Translations under genes and position numbers: made by a program
Source: Idiomarina loihiensis
GTDB taxonomy: Bacteria > Pseudomonadota > Gammaproteobacteria > Enterobacterales > Alteromonadaceae
Direction of reading: 5' to 3'
Length of the DNA: 64,000 nucleotides
NCBI RefSeq assembly: GCF_024584785.1
Contig: NZ_CP074112.1
Span: forward strand, 2,542,001 to 2,606,000
The notes under the pieces: model-generated
What the model saw: the letters and a program-made list of their open reading frames with translations, nothing else
Database searches by the model: none
Told to the model about the DNA's origin: nothing
Shown: piece after piece, positions 1-8,696 of the stretch
Layout: each line of letters begins with the position of its first letter
Position numbering within the stretch: position 1 is the first letter of the stretch

Positions 1-262
1 GTGCTTGATAGTCTAAATAGCCACCGGCATAAATCAGTGCCGCCGCATGCTCCGGGCGCTGATGAAGCGAGCTTTTAAACAACGGCGCTTGGTCTAATTC
101 GCTGACAGTTGCTAGATTGAGGTCGGTGCGGGTGTGATCGATTTGCGCCAAGGTAGGTTGCAGAGCTGCAGGTAAGGCGCTGCTAATAGAGCCAAGCTCT
201 GGCTTGTTGTAGGTACCGCGGCCAGGGCAAACAACCACTGCCGTTTTGCGAGAGTTAGTCAT
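1..262 (-). CDS. Partial acyltransferase-like protein (malonyl-CoA:ACP transacylase type)
   Basis: Only the first 87 codons are present; the gene runs off the left edge. The N-terminus (MTNSRKTAVVVCPGRGTY) resembles the opening of FabD-type acyltransferases, where a hydrophobic strand leads into F-P-G-Q-G; here the loop reads C-P-G-R-G. The catalytic GHS motif would lie outside the window, so the assignment is tentative. The ATG overlaps the 3' end of the upstream E1 gene by 8 nt, which implies translational coupling and one operon with the E1 and gcdH genes. It could instead be a non-catalytic acyltransferase-fold protein. Confidence 0.5.
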   Translation of the reverse strand, partial: MTNSRKTAVVVCPGRGTYNKPELGSISSALPAALQPTLAQIDHTRTDLNLATVSELDQAPLFKSSLHQRPEHAAALIYAGGYLDYQA

Positions 263-2477
263 GATGTTGCTCCAGCAAAGCTAAGGCTTGAGTCACGATA
301 TCGGTGCACGAAGGTAAGACGGTATAGGCTGCTGCACCTAATGGGATAAAGCTGTCAGCAGCGTTAAGGCGCTGGATATGAAAGTATCCTGGCTGATGTT
401 CGTGCAGGGCTGTGAATAACTCTTCGCTTAATGACCCGCGACTACGACATTCATCCACAATCAGCACCTTTTTGCAGCCCGCTAGTGCAGCTATGATTTT
501 ATCTACGTGCAGAGGCACCAAGCACCTTAGATCAAGAACCCGAACCGAGTGCCCTGCTGCGGCTAGCTTGGCTTCAGCTTGACGGCTTAGATAGTAGCCG
601 TTGCCGTAAGAAATAATAGCCAACTCGAGACCGTCTCCAAACACGGCTGGCTCGCCTAACTCTGGCACAGGTTGCTGCAGGTCTGGATAATCACTTAGCC
701 AGCCGTTATCACCCACTTGATGTAGATCGCGAGTCATATACAGAGCAATAGGTTCGAGCATGATCACCACTCGCTGTTCACGAGCTGCAAGTTGCACCGC
801 TTGTCGCATCAATAATGCGCCATCACGACCATGACTCGGGCACAGCAAGATGATCCCTGGTATATCCCGAAACACCGCGAACGAATTGTCATTATGAAAA
901 TGACCACCAAAACCGCGTTGATAAGCTAAGCCAGCAATTCGGATCACCATGGGGTTGGTATACTGACCACTGGAGAAGAAAGATAAGGTTGCGGCCTCGC
1001 CTCTAATTTGATCTTCAGCATTATGCACATAAGCCAAAAATTGAATTTCTGGCATCGCAATAAAGCCTTGTTGCGCCATACCTATGGCCAACCCGAGAAT
1101 ACTTTGTTCATCAAGCACGGTGTTAAGGACGCGATTGGGGCCAAAAGCTTCCATCAAATGCTGAGTGACGTGGTAAACACCGCCTTTTTTAGCGATATCT
1201 TCACCGCACATCACGATATTAGAGTATTGCGCCATTAAATCATGTAACGCCCAATTGATGTGCTTAGCTAAATGCTGGGGCTTGCCGACATTGTGCTTGT
1301 CCCACTGAAATAGCGCTTGGCGTTGTTCGGCTGGCGCTGGTTTTGGCAGCGCTTGCGACCGTGCTGGAGGCACGATGCTGGCCATCACTTCAGCGGCAGA
1401 ATTGAGTTTAGGCCGTTGGCTTGCTTGCACCGCAATACGTGCAATACGTTGTTGCTGCGTTTGAATAAATGCACCGAGTTGATGCGGATCGAGTAATCCT
1501 CGACTAAGTATCGCGGCACAGCTATGCAGTAACGGGTCTCGTTCATTGTCTAGCGCAATTTCTTGCTTACTGCGATAAGCAACTTCGGCATCTGCGCCCG
1601 CATGCCCAAACAAGCGTACCGTGCGTAAATGCAAGATGGCAGGTTTGCGCTTATTGCGTACGTAATCGGCCGCGGCCTGAGCCACCAAATAGGTTTCGGC
1701 AAGGTTGCTGCCATCAGCACTGAAATACTTAAGGGCTGGGCGCTGACTTAACTGTTGCTGAATCCATCCTCTGGGAGTGTGGGTGGAAATCCCCAAGCCA
1801 TTGTCCTCACAGACCAGTAGCAGAGGCATCGGAATTTGTTGATAAGCGGCCCAACTGGCTGAATTGATCGCACCTAAAGCGGTGGAATGATTTGCTGAGG
1901 CATCCCCAAAACTGCAAACCGCGATAGCATCATGAGGCCAAGTGCCTTGGTGCGCTAACCGTTTACTCAAGCCTAATGCAAAAGCGGTACCCATCGCCTT
2001 TGGCACATGCGATGCGATGGTACTTGTTTGCGGTGGTACGTTGAGATGCAAACTGCCAAGCACTTTATGACGACCGCCAGCAATAGGTTCATCAGCGGCT
2101 GCGGCAAAGCTGAGTAGCATGTCGTACAACGGAGTGGAGCCCGGTGCTTGCTTGGCGCGCTGAATAAAAAACGCACCGCTACGATAATGTAAAAAGGCCG
2201 GGTCGGTAACCCGCAAAGCTTTCGCAACGGCAGCATTGCCTTCGTGGCCGGCGCTACCAATGGTATAGAAGCTCTGGCCGGCAGCTTGCATTAAGCGAGA
2301 CTGTAAATCTAATAAACGACTACTAAGCTGCGAATCAAATAAATCATACAGCTCGGCGTCACTCAACACACCACCAGCGGCGTGCGCCTGTGGCAGTTGG
2401 CCCTGCTCAATGCGCTGCAACAGTTCCGAGAGCCAGGGGTGCATAGCAGCCCGTGGCATGGTCTCTGAGGTCGACAT
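255..2477 (-). CDS. Fused alpha/beta thiamine-diphosphate-dependent 2-oxoacid dehydrogenase E1
   Basis: A 740-residue protein joining both halves of a heterotetrameric E1 (branched-chain 2-oxoacid or acetoin dehydrogenase type). The alpha-like half (about 1-380) carries the ThDP/Mg motif as GDAS-ANHSTALGAIN near residue 191, with Ala where GDG is usual. The beta-like half (about 395-740) begins around INWALHDLMAQYSNIVMCGE and has the transketolase-like pyrimidine-binding region. E1 decarboxylates a 2-oxoacid and passes the acyl group to a lipoylated E2; no E2 or E3 lies in the window. It sits 43 bp downstream of glutaryl-CoA dehydrogenase in the same direction, so its substrate may belong to lysine or branched-chain amino-acid breakdown. 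The substrate cannot be read from sequence. Confidence 0.8.
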   Translation of the reverse strand: MSTSETMPRAAMHPWLSELLQRIEQGQLPQAHAAGGVLSDAELYDLFDSQLSSRLLDLQSRLMQAAGQSFYTIGSAGHEGNAAVAKALRVTDPAFLHYRSGAFFIQRAKQAPGSTPLYDMLLSFAAAADEPIAGGRHKVLGSLHLNVPPQTSTIASHVPKAMGTAFALGLSKRLAHQGTWPHDAIAVCSFGDASANHSTALGAINSASWAAYQQIPMPLLLVCEDNGLGISTHTPRGWIQQQLSQRPALKYFSADGSNLAETYLVAQAAADYVRNKRKPAILHLRTVRLFGHAGADAEVAYRSKQEIALDNERDPLLHSCAAILSRGLLDPHQLGAFIQTQQQRIARIAVQASQRPKLNSAAEVMASIVPPARSQALPKPAPAEQRQALFQWDKHNVGKPQHLAKHINWALHDLMAQYSNIVMCGEDIAKKGGVYHVTQHLMEAFGPNRVLNTVLDEQSILGLAIGMAQQGFIAMPEIQFLAYVHNAEDQIRGEAATLSFFSSGQYTNPMVIRIAGLAYQRGFGGHFHNDNSFAVFRDIPGIILLCPSHGRDGALLMRQAVQLAAREQRVVIMLEPIALYMTRDLHQVGDNGWLSDYPDLQQPVPELGEPAVFGDGLELAIISYGNGYYLSRQAEAKLAAAGHSVRVLDLRCLVPLHVDKIIAALAGCKKVLIVDECRSRGSLSEELFTALHEHQPGYFHIQRLNAADSFIPLGAAAYTVLPSCTDIVTQALALLEQHHD

Positions 2478-2520
2478 GCAATTCTCCTACGCGTTACTAT
2501 GGCTAGCTTGAATGAGTTGG

Positions 2521-3696
2521 TTAAGCGAACGCTTGTAACCCAGTTTGGGCGCGGCCAAGAATTAACGCATGCACATCGTGCGTACCTTCGTAGGTATTAA
2601 CAGCTTCTAAGTTCATCACGTGACGAATCACATGGTATTCATCAGCAATACCATTGCCGCCATGCATATCACGAGCAACCCGGGCAATATCTAATGCCTT
2701 GCCACAAGAGTTACGCTTGATGAGCGAGATAGTTTCTGGCGGAAGCTGATCTAAATCCATCAAACGGCCAGCTTGCAGGCAGGACAACAGACCAATGCTA
2801 ATCTCAGTTTGCATATCGGCCAGTTTTTTCTGAATCAGTTGGGTAGCTGCAAGTGGACGATTAAACTGATGCCGGTCTAGGGTGTATTGGCGCGCTGCGT
2901 GCCAACAGAATTCAGCGGCACCTAAACTCCCCCATGCAATCCCATAGCGAGCTTTGTTGAGACACCCGAAAGGCCCTTTGAGGCCGCTTACATTTGGTAG
3001 TAAGGCATCTTCGCCAACCTCCACATCATCCATCACAATTTCACCAGTGATGGAGGCGCGCAGTGAGAATTTACCTTCTATTTTGGGTGCAGAAAGGCCT
3101 TTCATACCTTTTTCTAAAACAAAGCCGCGAATCTCACCATCTAACTTGGCCCACACCACAAACACATCTGCGATAGGGGAGTTCGTGATCCACATCTTGC
3201 TGCCTTTAAGCACATAACCGCCATCAATTTTCTTGGCAGTAGTGCGCATGCTAGCAGGATCTGAACCCGCGTCTGGCTCAGTTAAACCAAAACAACCGAC
3301 CCACTCTCCACTGGCGAGCTTGGGTAAGTACTTCATTCGTTGTTGTTCGGTACCGTAAGCATAAATCGGGTGCATGACCAAACTTGATTGTACGCTCATC
3401 GCGCTACGATAGCCGCTATCGACGCGTTCTACTTCGCGGGCAATAAGACCATAACAAACGTAGTTAACTTCAGCGCAACCGTACTTTTCTGGCAAAGTAG
3501 CACCGAGCAAACCTAACTCGCCTAGTTCGTTCATAATCTCGCGGTCAAACCGTTCTTCGCGATTAGCTGTCAGTACCCGCGGCATAAGGCGCTCTTGACA
3601 ATATTGGTGAGCAGTATCGCGAATCATGCGTTCTTCTTCAGTCAGCATGCTAGAAAATTGAAACGGGTCTTGCCAGTCAAAAGGAAAACGTGCCAT
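2521..3696 (-). CDS. gcdH: Glutaryl-CoA dehydrogenase
   Basis: A 391-residue acyl-CoA dehydrogenase that oxidises and decarboxylates glutaryl-CoA to crotonyl-CoA in lysine and tryptophan catabolism, passing electrons to electron-transfer flavoprotein. The FAD-binding segment ([14 protein letters not shown]), the [16 protein letters not shown] stretch and the C-terminal [17 protein letters not shown] closely match the glutaryl-CoA branch; Glu at about residue 370 is the expected catalytic base. Length is normal for the family. First gene of a minus-strand operon with the fused E1 and an acyltransferase-like gene, and divergent from a LysR regulator that probably controls it. Confidence 0.92.
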   Translation of the reverse strand: MARFPFDWQDPFQFSSMLTEEERMIRDTAHQYCQERLMPRVLTANREERFDREIMNELGELGLLGATLPEKYGCAEVNYVCYGLIAREVERVDSGYRSAMSVQSSLVMHPIYAYGTEQQRMKYLPKLASGEWVGCFGLTEPDAGSDPASMRTTAKKIDGGYVLKGSKMWITNSPIADVFVVWAKLDGEIRGFVLEKGMKGLSAPKIEGKFSLRASITGEIVMDDVEVGEDALLPNVSGLKGPFGCLNKARYGIAWGSLGAAEFCWHAARQYTLDRHQFNRPLAATQLIQKKLADMQTEISIGLLSCLQAGRLMDLDQLPPETISLIKRNSCGKALDIARVARDMHGGNGIADEYHVIRHVMNLEAVNTYEGTHDVHALILGRAQTGLQAFA

Positions 3697-3745
3697 GGAG
3701 AATCCTCTGTATTAATGCAAATTGGATAATAGCTATTAGATATTG

Positions 3746-3796
3746 GATATTAGAGCTGTGCTATCAATCAATAGCTCATGTTTAATAGCTAATATC
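3746..3796. promoter_or_regulatory. AT-rich inverted repeat in the gcdH/lysR divergent region
   Basis: GATATTAG (3746-3753) is mirrored by CTAATATC (3789-3796). Related ATTGGATA units occur just to the left (from 3721 and 3743). LysR-type regulators often bind dyads in such divergent promoter regions, so this is a candidate operator, but no T-N11-A motif was singled out with confidence. Confidence 0.35.
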
Positions 3797-3886
3797 GCTC
3801 TTGTTCTTATTTCATAGGCTTCACTTTACTCCGGTTTGCTGTAAAGTTAAATCATATAAAATCTACATCAGGTATAGTTAATAACT

Positions 3887-4735
3887 ATGGATTTGCGCCA
3901 ACTCAATTATTTTGTGGCTGTCTATGAAAATGGCAGTATTAGCGCCGCTGCGCGGGTTTGTAATGTGGCTCAGCCGAGTCTCTCAAAAGCCTTACAACAA
4001 CTAGAGGATGAACTAGGCGTTGCGTTATTTGCGCGGCAATCACGAGGTGTCACCCCCACTGAGGATGGTGAGCGTTTATATGGTCATGCCGGGCGTATGC
4101 TTAGTCAGATGCAATCTTTGCGTGCGTCTTTTCGGCAAAGCGTGAAGCGCGTTCAGTTTCGTTTAGGCTTAATTCGCGCGCTTGGGGTAGAACGAATGAG
4201 CCAGCTATTAAGAGAGTTCAGTGCCGGGGTTGAGGGTTTAGAGTTGCATCTTGTTGAACCAGAAGACGAAGGGGATGCTCGTATTATCACACCCAAAATG
4301 CTGAAAGCGGGCGAGCAATTTCTACCCATTTGGACTGATAACTTTTTGGTGGCGTTACCTGCCGGACACCCGCTGGGGTTAAAAAGCTCCTTAGATTTGG
4401 CTGATTTTGATCAACTGGCACTCATTAAGCGCACCCCATGCGATGCGTGGTCACAGTTGTATCCAGAGTTGATAAGAAATGGCATCCAACCGGATATTCG
4501 AGCAGACATTCACACCATTGAATATGCATTAGGATTGGTTTCTGCAGGTGTTGGAGTAGCACTAGTGCCAGATTTTGAGGCGTTACGTGAACGTCAGGAT
4601 GTGATTTTACGACCGCTGCAAGGTTTAACATTACAGCGCACTATTGGTTTAGCTTATCCACGCTCTAAATCAGGACAACCGGCTTTAGAATGGCTGCGCA
4701 CTTTATGCCAGCAACGCAGTCACGACCTACAATAA
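3887..4735 (+). CDS. LysR-family transcriptional regulator
   Basis: A 282-residue LTTR. Residues 1-60 form the winged helix-turn-helix (MDLRQLNYFVAVYENGSISA, then AQPSLSKALQQLEDELGVALF), followed by a linker helix and a periplasmic-binding-protein-like effector domain. At 282 residues it is slightly shorter than the usual 295-310, and the first effector subdomain looks compressed. It is divergent from gcdH with a 190-bp spacer, the usual arrangement for a regulator of the neighbouring catabolic operon. The inducer is unknown; glutaryl-CoA or glutarate would be a guess. Confidence 0.85.
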   Translation: MDLRQLNYFVAVYENGSISAAARVCNVAQPSLSKALQQLEDELGVALFARQSRGVTPTEDGERLYGHAGRMLSQMQSLRASFRQSVKRVQFRLGLIRALGVERMSQLLREFSAGVEGLELHLVEPEDEGDARIITPKMLKAGEQFLPIWTDNFLVALPAGHPLGLKSSLDLADFDQLALIKRTPCDAWSQLYPELIRNGIQPDIRADIHTIEYALGLVSAGVGVALVPDFEALRERQDVILRPLQGLTLQRTIGLAYPRSKSGQPALEWLRTLCQQRSHDLQ

Positions 4736-4749
4736 GCACCAACCAAGAT

Positions 4750-4777
4750 AAAATGGCAACCGAGAGGTTGCCATTTT
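4750..4777. terminator. Bidirectional intrinsic terminator
   Basis: A perfect 12-bp inverted repeat (AAAATGGCAACC, loop GAGA, GGTTGCCATTTT) lies between the convergent lysR and yfhL genes. A-run and T-run flanks let it act in both directions. Confidence 0.8.
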
Positions 4778-4796
4778 GACCGGTGCTAGAGCCAGG

Positions 4797-4991
4797 CTAA
4801 TTAGGCACCAGCACCATGCATTCTATGGGGCAGACTGGAATGCAGGCTGGCTCATCATAAAAGCCTTCGCATTCAGTACATTTTTCAACATCAACCACAT
4901 AATGTTCTGGGCCCATAGCGATGGCTTCGTTAGGGCACTCGGGTACACACATGTCACAGTTAATGCAGTCACTTTCAATGAGCACCGGCAT
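4797..4991 (-). CDS. yfhL: YfhL-type 4Fe-4S dicluster ferredoxin
   Basis: A 64-residue ferredoxin with a C-x2-C-x2-C-x3-C set (CINCDMCVPECP) and a second cluster set (CTECEGFYDEPACIPVCP) with the longer loop typical of YfhL. The start is placed at MPVLIESDCINCD because upstream residues do not resemble the family. It overlaps the end of trhP by 17 nt, so the two are co-translated. From memory, E. coli work on prephenate-dependent RNA hydroxylation by U32 proteins pointed to Fe-S assembly and a ferredoxin; the overlap here suggests YfhL is the electron donor to TrhP. That link is inference. Confidence 0.88.
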   Translation of the reverse strand: MPVLIESDCINCDMCVPECPNEAIAMGPEHYVVDVEKCTECEGFYDEPACIPVCPIECMVLVPN

Positions 4992-6327
4992 CTTTAACCT
5001 CCACATTGAGATCAACAACAGGAATCGTCTGCTGGGGTTTAACCGCAGCAACTTTGATAAGCATCGCAAATGGAGCATCTGCTTCGCTTAACGCACATGG
5101 CAAATCAATCGTAACTTGACGACCGGCACCCGCGGCGCGAACCAAATCAATGCCCTGATTATCTTGCATGCTGGACAAGGTAAATTGGATATTGCCAGAA
5201 GGCTTCATCAAGATGATAGTGTCGCCCAACGCAAATGCATTTTTCACCTCGACATAAGCTTGGGTGCCACTACTACGGATAATCTCACCCACTAATAGCT
5301 GCTCACCTAAGCTATGACTGGTGTCGTAATTTTGGGTATCACTGGGTACATGGCGGCGTAAAAAGCCTTCGGTAAAGCCGCGGTTGGCCATGCCATCTAG
5401 CTCGTTAAGTAACGCCCGGTTAAAAGGCTTACCAGCAACAGCATCATCGATAGCTTGGCGATAAATTTGTGCAGTACGAGCTACATAATAAGGCGACTTG
5501 GTACGGCCTTCGATTTTCAACGAATGCACTCCCATGTGGGTGAGTGCCTCGACATGCTCGATACCCCGTAAATCTTTTGAATTCATAATGTAGGTGCCGT
5601 GAATATCCTCATCCATCAGCATGTATTCGCCCGGGCGCTGGGGCTCAGTTAATAATACCGGCTTATCAATCGGATTAAACTGACCAACGGCATCTTCTTC
5701 AGCATCATGCACTTGGTAGGGCCAGCGACACGAGTTGGTGCAAGCACCTTGATTAGGGTCTCGTTTATTGAAATAGCCCGACAGCAAGCAACGGCCGGAA
5801 TAGGCCATACACAATGCGCCGTGCACAAAAACTTCAATTTCCATCTCGGGGCAGCGCTGCCTAATTTCGGCAATTTCGCGTACTTCGAGTTCACGAGACA
5901 GAATGACCCGTTCAATGCCTTGTTGTTGCCAGAATTTAACCGCCGCCCAGTTGACGGTATTGGCTTGTACACTTAGGTGTAATGCTTGGTGCGGGTAATG
6001 CTCTCTTAGCAGCATCACGATGCCAGGGTCTGAAACGATCAAAGCATCCGGCTGTAACGCCACCACTGGCGCCATGTCTTCTACAAATCGGGTAAGCTTA
6101 GCGTTATGAGGAGCAATGTTGACTACCACATAGAACTTCTTGTTTAGGGCGTGTGCTTCAGCAATACCGAGCGCAAGGTTAGCGAGATCGAACTCGTTAT
6201 TACGCACGCGTAGACTGTATCTTGGTTGGCCGGCATAAACGGCATCGGCACCATAGGCAAAGGCGAGACGCATGGCTTTTAGGCTGCCAGCGGGCGAAAG
6301 AAGTTCAGGGCTTGTCATGATGGTCAT
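4975..6327 (-). CDS. trhP: TrhP (YegQ), U32-family tRNA uridine-34 hydroxylation protein
   Basis: A U32 protein of about 450 residues. Diagnostic features are the N-terminal ELLSPAGSLKAMRLAFAYGA, the VFVHGALCMAYSGRC segment, and cysteines spaced C-x6-C-x15-C-x3-C ending in CTNSCRWPY. TrhP makes 5-hydroxyuridine at tRNA position 34 using prephenate, a first step to cmo5U/mo5U. It probably binds an Fe-S cluster rather than being a peptidase, despite the family name. The start is uncertain: ATG at 6327 or 6318 both fit, and an upstream ATG at 6348 has no support. Paired with overlapping yfhL. It is one of three U32 proteins in the window, with UbiU and UbiV. Confidence 0.88.
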   Translation of the reverse strand: MTIMTSPELLSPAGSLKAMRLAFAYGADAVYAGQPRYSLRVRNNEFDLANLALGIAEAHALNKKFYVVVNIAPHNAKLTRFVEDMAPVVALQPDALIVSDPGIVMLLREHYPHQALHLSVQANTVNWAAVKFWQQQGIERVILSRELEVREIAEIRQRCPEMEIEVFVHGALCMAYSGRCLLSGYFNKRDPNQGACTNSCRWPYQVHDAEEDAVGQFNPIDKPVLLTEPQRPGEYMLMDEDIHGTYIMNSKDLRGIEHVEALTHMGVHSLKIEGRTKSPYYVARTAQIYRQAIDDAVAGKPFNRALLNELDGMANRGFTEGFLRRHVPSDTQNYDTSHSLGEQLLVGEIIRSSGTQAYVEVKNAFALGDTIILMKPSGNIQFTLSSMQDNQGIDLVRAAGAGRQVTIDLPCALSEADAPFAMLIKVAAVKPQQTIPVVDLNVEVKDAGAH

Positions 6328-6479
6328 TGCTCTTACTACAAGGTACATGGCATCTAAGCGAGAGCTTAGATGGGTTATTAAGAGGCTACGGTGCGCAGCC
6401 GCTCATGTTACAAATAAAACCCCAGACAAAACTTGATCGGCATCAATCTTTGCTGGAGTTTGCTCAGGTTCTAACTAGC

Positions 6480-7124
6480 TTAAGCGTCGTGGTTTACCAT
6501 CCACACTGCCGCTTCTACCCGCGACCGTAAACCTAGCTTTTTCAGCAAGTGCTTCACGTGTACTTTAACGGTACCGTCAGAAATATCTAACTCACGAGCA
6601 ATCACCTTGTTGCTCATGCCTTTAGCGATGAGTTTTAAAATTTCTTGTTCGCGATTGGTGAGGCTATCGTACTTGCTCGCAGAAGGTGCTGAGGGACGTC
6701 GCAAGGCGGTTGCTAAAACTTCGGTAATAGACTCACTAAGCACCATTTTGCCTTCAATAGCGCGTTGAATTTGTTCTAATAATAACTCCGGGTCCATATC
6801 TTTTAATAGGTAGCCATCGGCCCCGTTAGTTATCGCCGTAACGACATCTTCATCGGCATCAGACACGGTGAGCATGACGATCCGCGAGGTCACCCCGTTG
6901 TCGCGCATCCGCTTAAGGGTTTCTAATCCATCCATACCTTGCATGTTCAAATCAAGGATAATCAAATCCGGATCAATTTCTTCGGCTAACTCTAGTGCTT
7001 CTGCACCGCTGCTACATTCAGCTACAACCTCTAAGCCGTCTTCAAGCGAAATCAGTTGTTTGAGCCCTTTACGCAAAAGTGGGTGATCGTCCACAAGCAT
7101 AATGCTAGCTGGAGTATCAGACAT
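6480..7124 (-). CDS. narL: NarL/NarP-type nitrate/nitrite response regulator
   Basis: A 214-residue regulator with a receiver domain (IMLVDDHPLLRKGLKQLI; phospho-acceptor Asp in DLIILDLNMQGMDG) and a C-terminal LuxR/NarL helix-turn-helix (LTNREQEILKLIAKGMSNK, then ISDGTVKVHVKHLLKKL). The match to E. coli NarL/NarP is strong. It would be phosphorylated by NarX, encoded 1.6 kb away. Unlike E. coli, narX and narL are not one operon: narK lies between them and diverges from narL. Confidence 0.92.
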   Translation of the reverse strand: MSDTPASIMLVDDHPLLRKGLKQLISLEDGLEVVAECSSGAEALELAEEIDPDLIILDLNMQGMDGLETLKRMRDNGVTSRIVMLTVSDADEDVVTAITNGADGYLLKDMDPELLLEQIQRAIEGKMVLSESITEVLATALRRPSAPSASKYDSLTNREQEILKLIAKGMSNKVIARELDISDGTVKVHVKHLLKKLGLRSRVEAAVWMVNHDA

Positions 7125-7148
7125 GAGTTGCTCCTTTAATGTCTTATG

Positions 7149-7162
7149 ATGATAAGCGTCAA
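7149..7162. promoter_or_regulatory. Degenerate FNR-like box upstream of narL/narK
   Basis: ATGAT-AAGC-GTCAA matches TTGAT-N4-ATCAA at 8 of 10 positions. It lies 25 bp upstream of narL and about 180 bp upstream of narK. Runs of TACCCCC/GGGGGTA at about 7171-7178 and 7231-7238 in the same spacer could be NarL heptamers. Suggestive only. Confidence 0.35.
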
Positions 7163-7337
7163 TATTTTATAGGGGGTATTTTTGCACAATGTAGCCCCGT
7201 TAGCCAAAGCTTAGCACCTTATTAACCCTTTGGGGGTAGTTTTAACTGCCTCTTTTGCATTGCTATTTATCCCCCTCGCTAAATTGTTTATTTGGCGGTG
7301 CTCACGCATAGTTACTAGCATAGCTGAGGAGTAACAT

Positions 7338-8696
7338 GTGAACACCATTCGACTTTCGCCAACCATCGACAAACTCACCGCAATCAATCTGATTGTGGGG
7401 ATGACCTTGTGGCTAAGTTGGAGTGTCTTGGTGGTGCAGCTCCATGCAGTAACGGTTCATTTGAGCTATGCACAGCTATACAGTTTGCTGGCAGCAGCCG
7501 GGAGCGGTGCTTGTGTGTTTCAGTTTGTTTTTTTATGGCTGGGTGAGCGCAGTATGCATAAGCGCTTTATTCAAGTAGGTTCAGTACTGTTATTGATACC
7601 GGCAATTGGACTTACGTGGCAGCTAAGTGTGGAGGAGATTGCGATTGAGCAACTGTATGTGTTGGCCTTTCTTTCTGGCTTAGGTGGCGCCCAATTTATT
7701 GCCTTACAACCTGCTGCAGGTGCACGGATTGAGAAGAGCTCACTTGGCTGGGTGCTAGCGGTTAACGCAGGGATCGGTGGGGTCGGGATTGTGTTGGCAC
7801 AAACCCTACTACCGTTGCTTAGCGGTATCAACTGGCTAGGTGATTGGGCGGCTTCTCCTTGGTTAACTCATCAAACAAGTGGTGATATTGTCGGGGTGTT
7901 ACCGCCGAGTACGCCCCTATGGCTTGCCAACACGGGCTGGTTATTGGTGGTGGCAGTGATTGCAACAAGCCTGTATTCGTTAGGGCAGCGCTGTGCTCGA
8001 GGAGCTCAGGCTATGCCTAGCCCCTCAGGGCATCCCCCCAGCGCTGAGCCTGTTGTTACCAACACCCAACCGCCGATGCTAGGGCGCATTCTAAAGAACC
8101 GCCACACTTGGTTGATGACTTTATTCTACGTGATGGCCTTTGGTTCCTTTATTGGCTTTGCGATGACACTACCCTTAAGCCTTGAAACCTTTAGTGCTAA
8201 CTACACACCAAGTGCCCTAACGTATGCTTGGATTGGGCCACTCTTAGGAGTGCTGGCCCGACCTTTTGGTGGCTGGCTGGCTGACCAGTACGGTGGCGCC
8301 AAAGTCTTGGTGGTGTGTGCTTTAGTGATGGCTATGGCTTGCTTGAGTGCCGCTTACATGACCGCAGCAGCCCTGCAAAGTAGGGTTCCTGAAGAGTGGT
8401 TCTTACCCTACCTGCTGGTCTTTTTGGTGATTTTTATTGCGGCCGGAACAGCTAGTAGTGCGGTCTTTAAAACTGCCAGTGTGGTGCTGCCATTAGAGCA
8501 GTTACCATTAGCATTGCGTTGGCTTACAGCCGTGGCAACTGCTGGCGCTATCTACATACCAGCCCTGTGGTATATCAATGTGAGCCAAGCCCATGGCGCC
8601 AATACGCTGGTGGCCTTTGCACTTTTTTACGTGCTGTGTGCGGCACTAGTTAGCTGGGTGTATCTGCGCCGGCGTAGCGAGTTTTATAACCCTTAA
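7338..8696 (+). CDS. narK: NarK-family nitrate/nitrite transporter
   Basis: A 452-residue, roughly 12-helix major-facilitator protein. Family marks include the GMTLWLSWSVLVVQL segment in TM1, GLGGAQFIALQPA, GGVGIVLAQTLLPLL and a second-half GPLLGVLARPFGGWLADQYG signature. It moves nitrate in and/or nitrite out across the inner membrane. GTG at 7338 is the only workable start: the preceding ATG reads directly into TGA (ATGTGA), and a GAGGAG ribosome-binding site sits 7 nt upstream. The 3' end overlaps narX by 4 nt (convergent). Confidence 0.9.
   Translation: MNTIRLSPTIDKLTAINLIVGMTLWLSWSVLVVQLHAVTVHLSYAQLYSLLAAAGSGACVFQFVFLWLGERSMHKRFIQVGSVLLLIPAIGLTWQLSVEEIAIEQLYVLAFLSGLGGAQFIALQPAAGARIEKSSLGWVLAVNAGIGGVGIVLAQTLLPLLSGINWLGDWAASPWLTHQTSGDIVGVLPPSTPLWLANTGWLLVVAVIATSLYSLGQRCARGAQAMPSPSGHPPSAEPVVTNTQPPMLGRILKNRHTWLMTLFYVMAFGSFIGFAMTLPLSLETFSANYTPSALTYAWIGPLLGVLARPFGGWLADQYGGAKVLVVCALVMAMACLSAAYMTAAALQSRVPEEWFLPYLLVFLVIFIAAGTASSAVFKTASVVLPLEQLPLALRWLTAVATAGAIYIPALWYINVSQAHGANTLVAFALFYVLCAALVSWVYLRRRSEFYNP

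Noticed and set aside
4975-6327. Collagenase-like U32 peptidase
   Set aside because: The family name is historical; the cysteine pattern and similarity to YegQ point to RNA hydroxylation, not proteolysis.
7235-7247. NorR box upstream of narK
   Set aside because: GGT-N7-ACT matches only 5 of 6 half-site bases, stands alone, and has no -24/-12 promoter beside it; a NarL heptamer explains the G-run as well.
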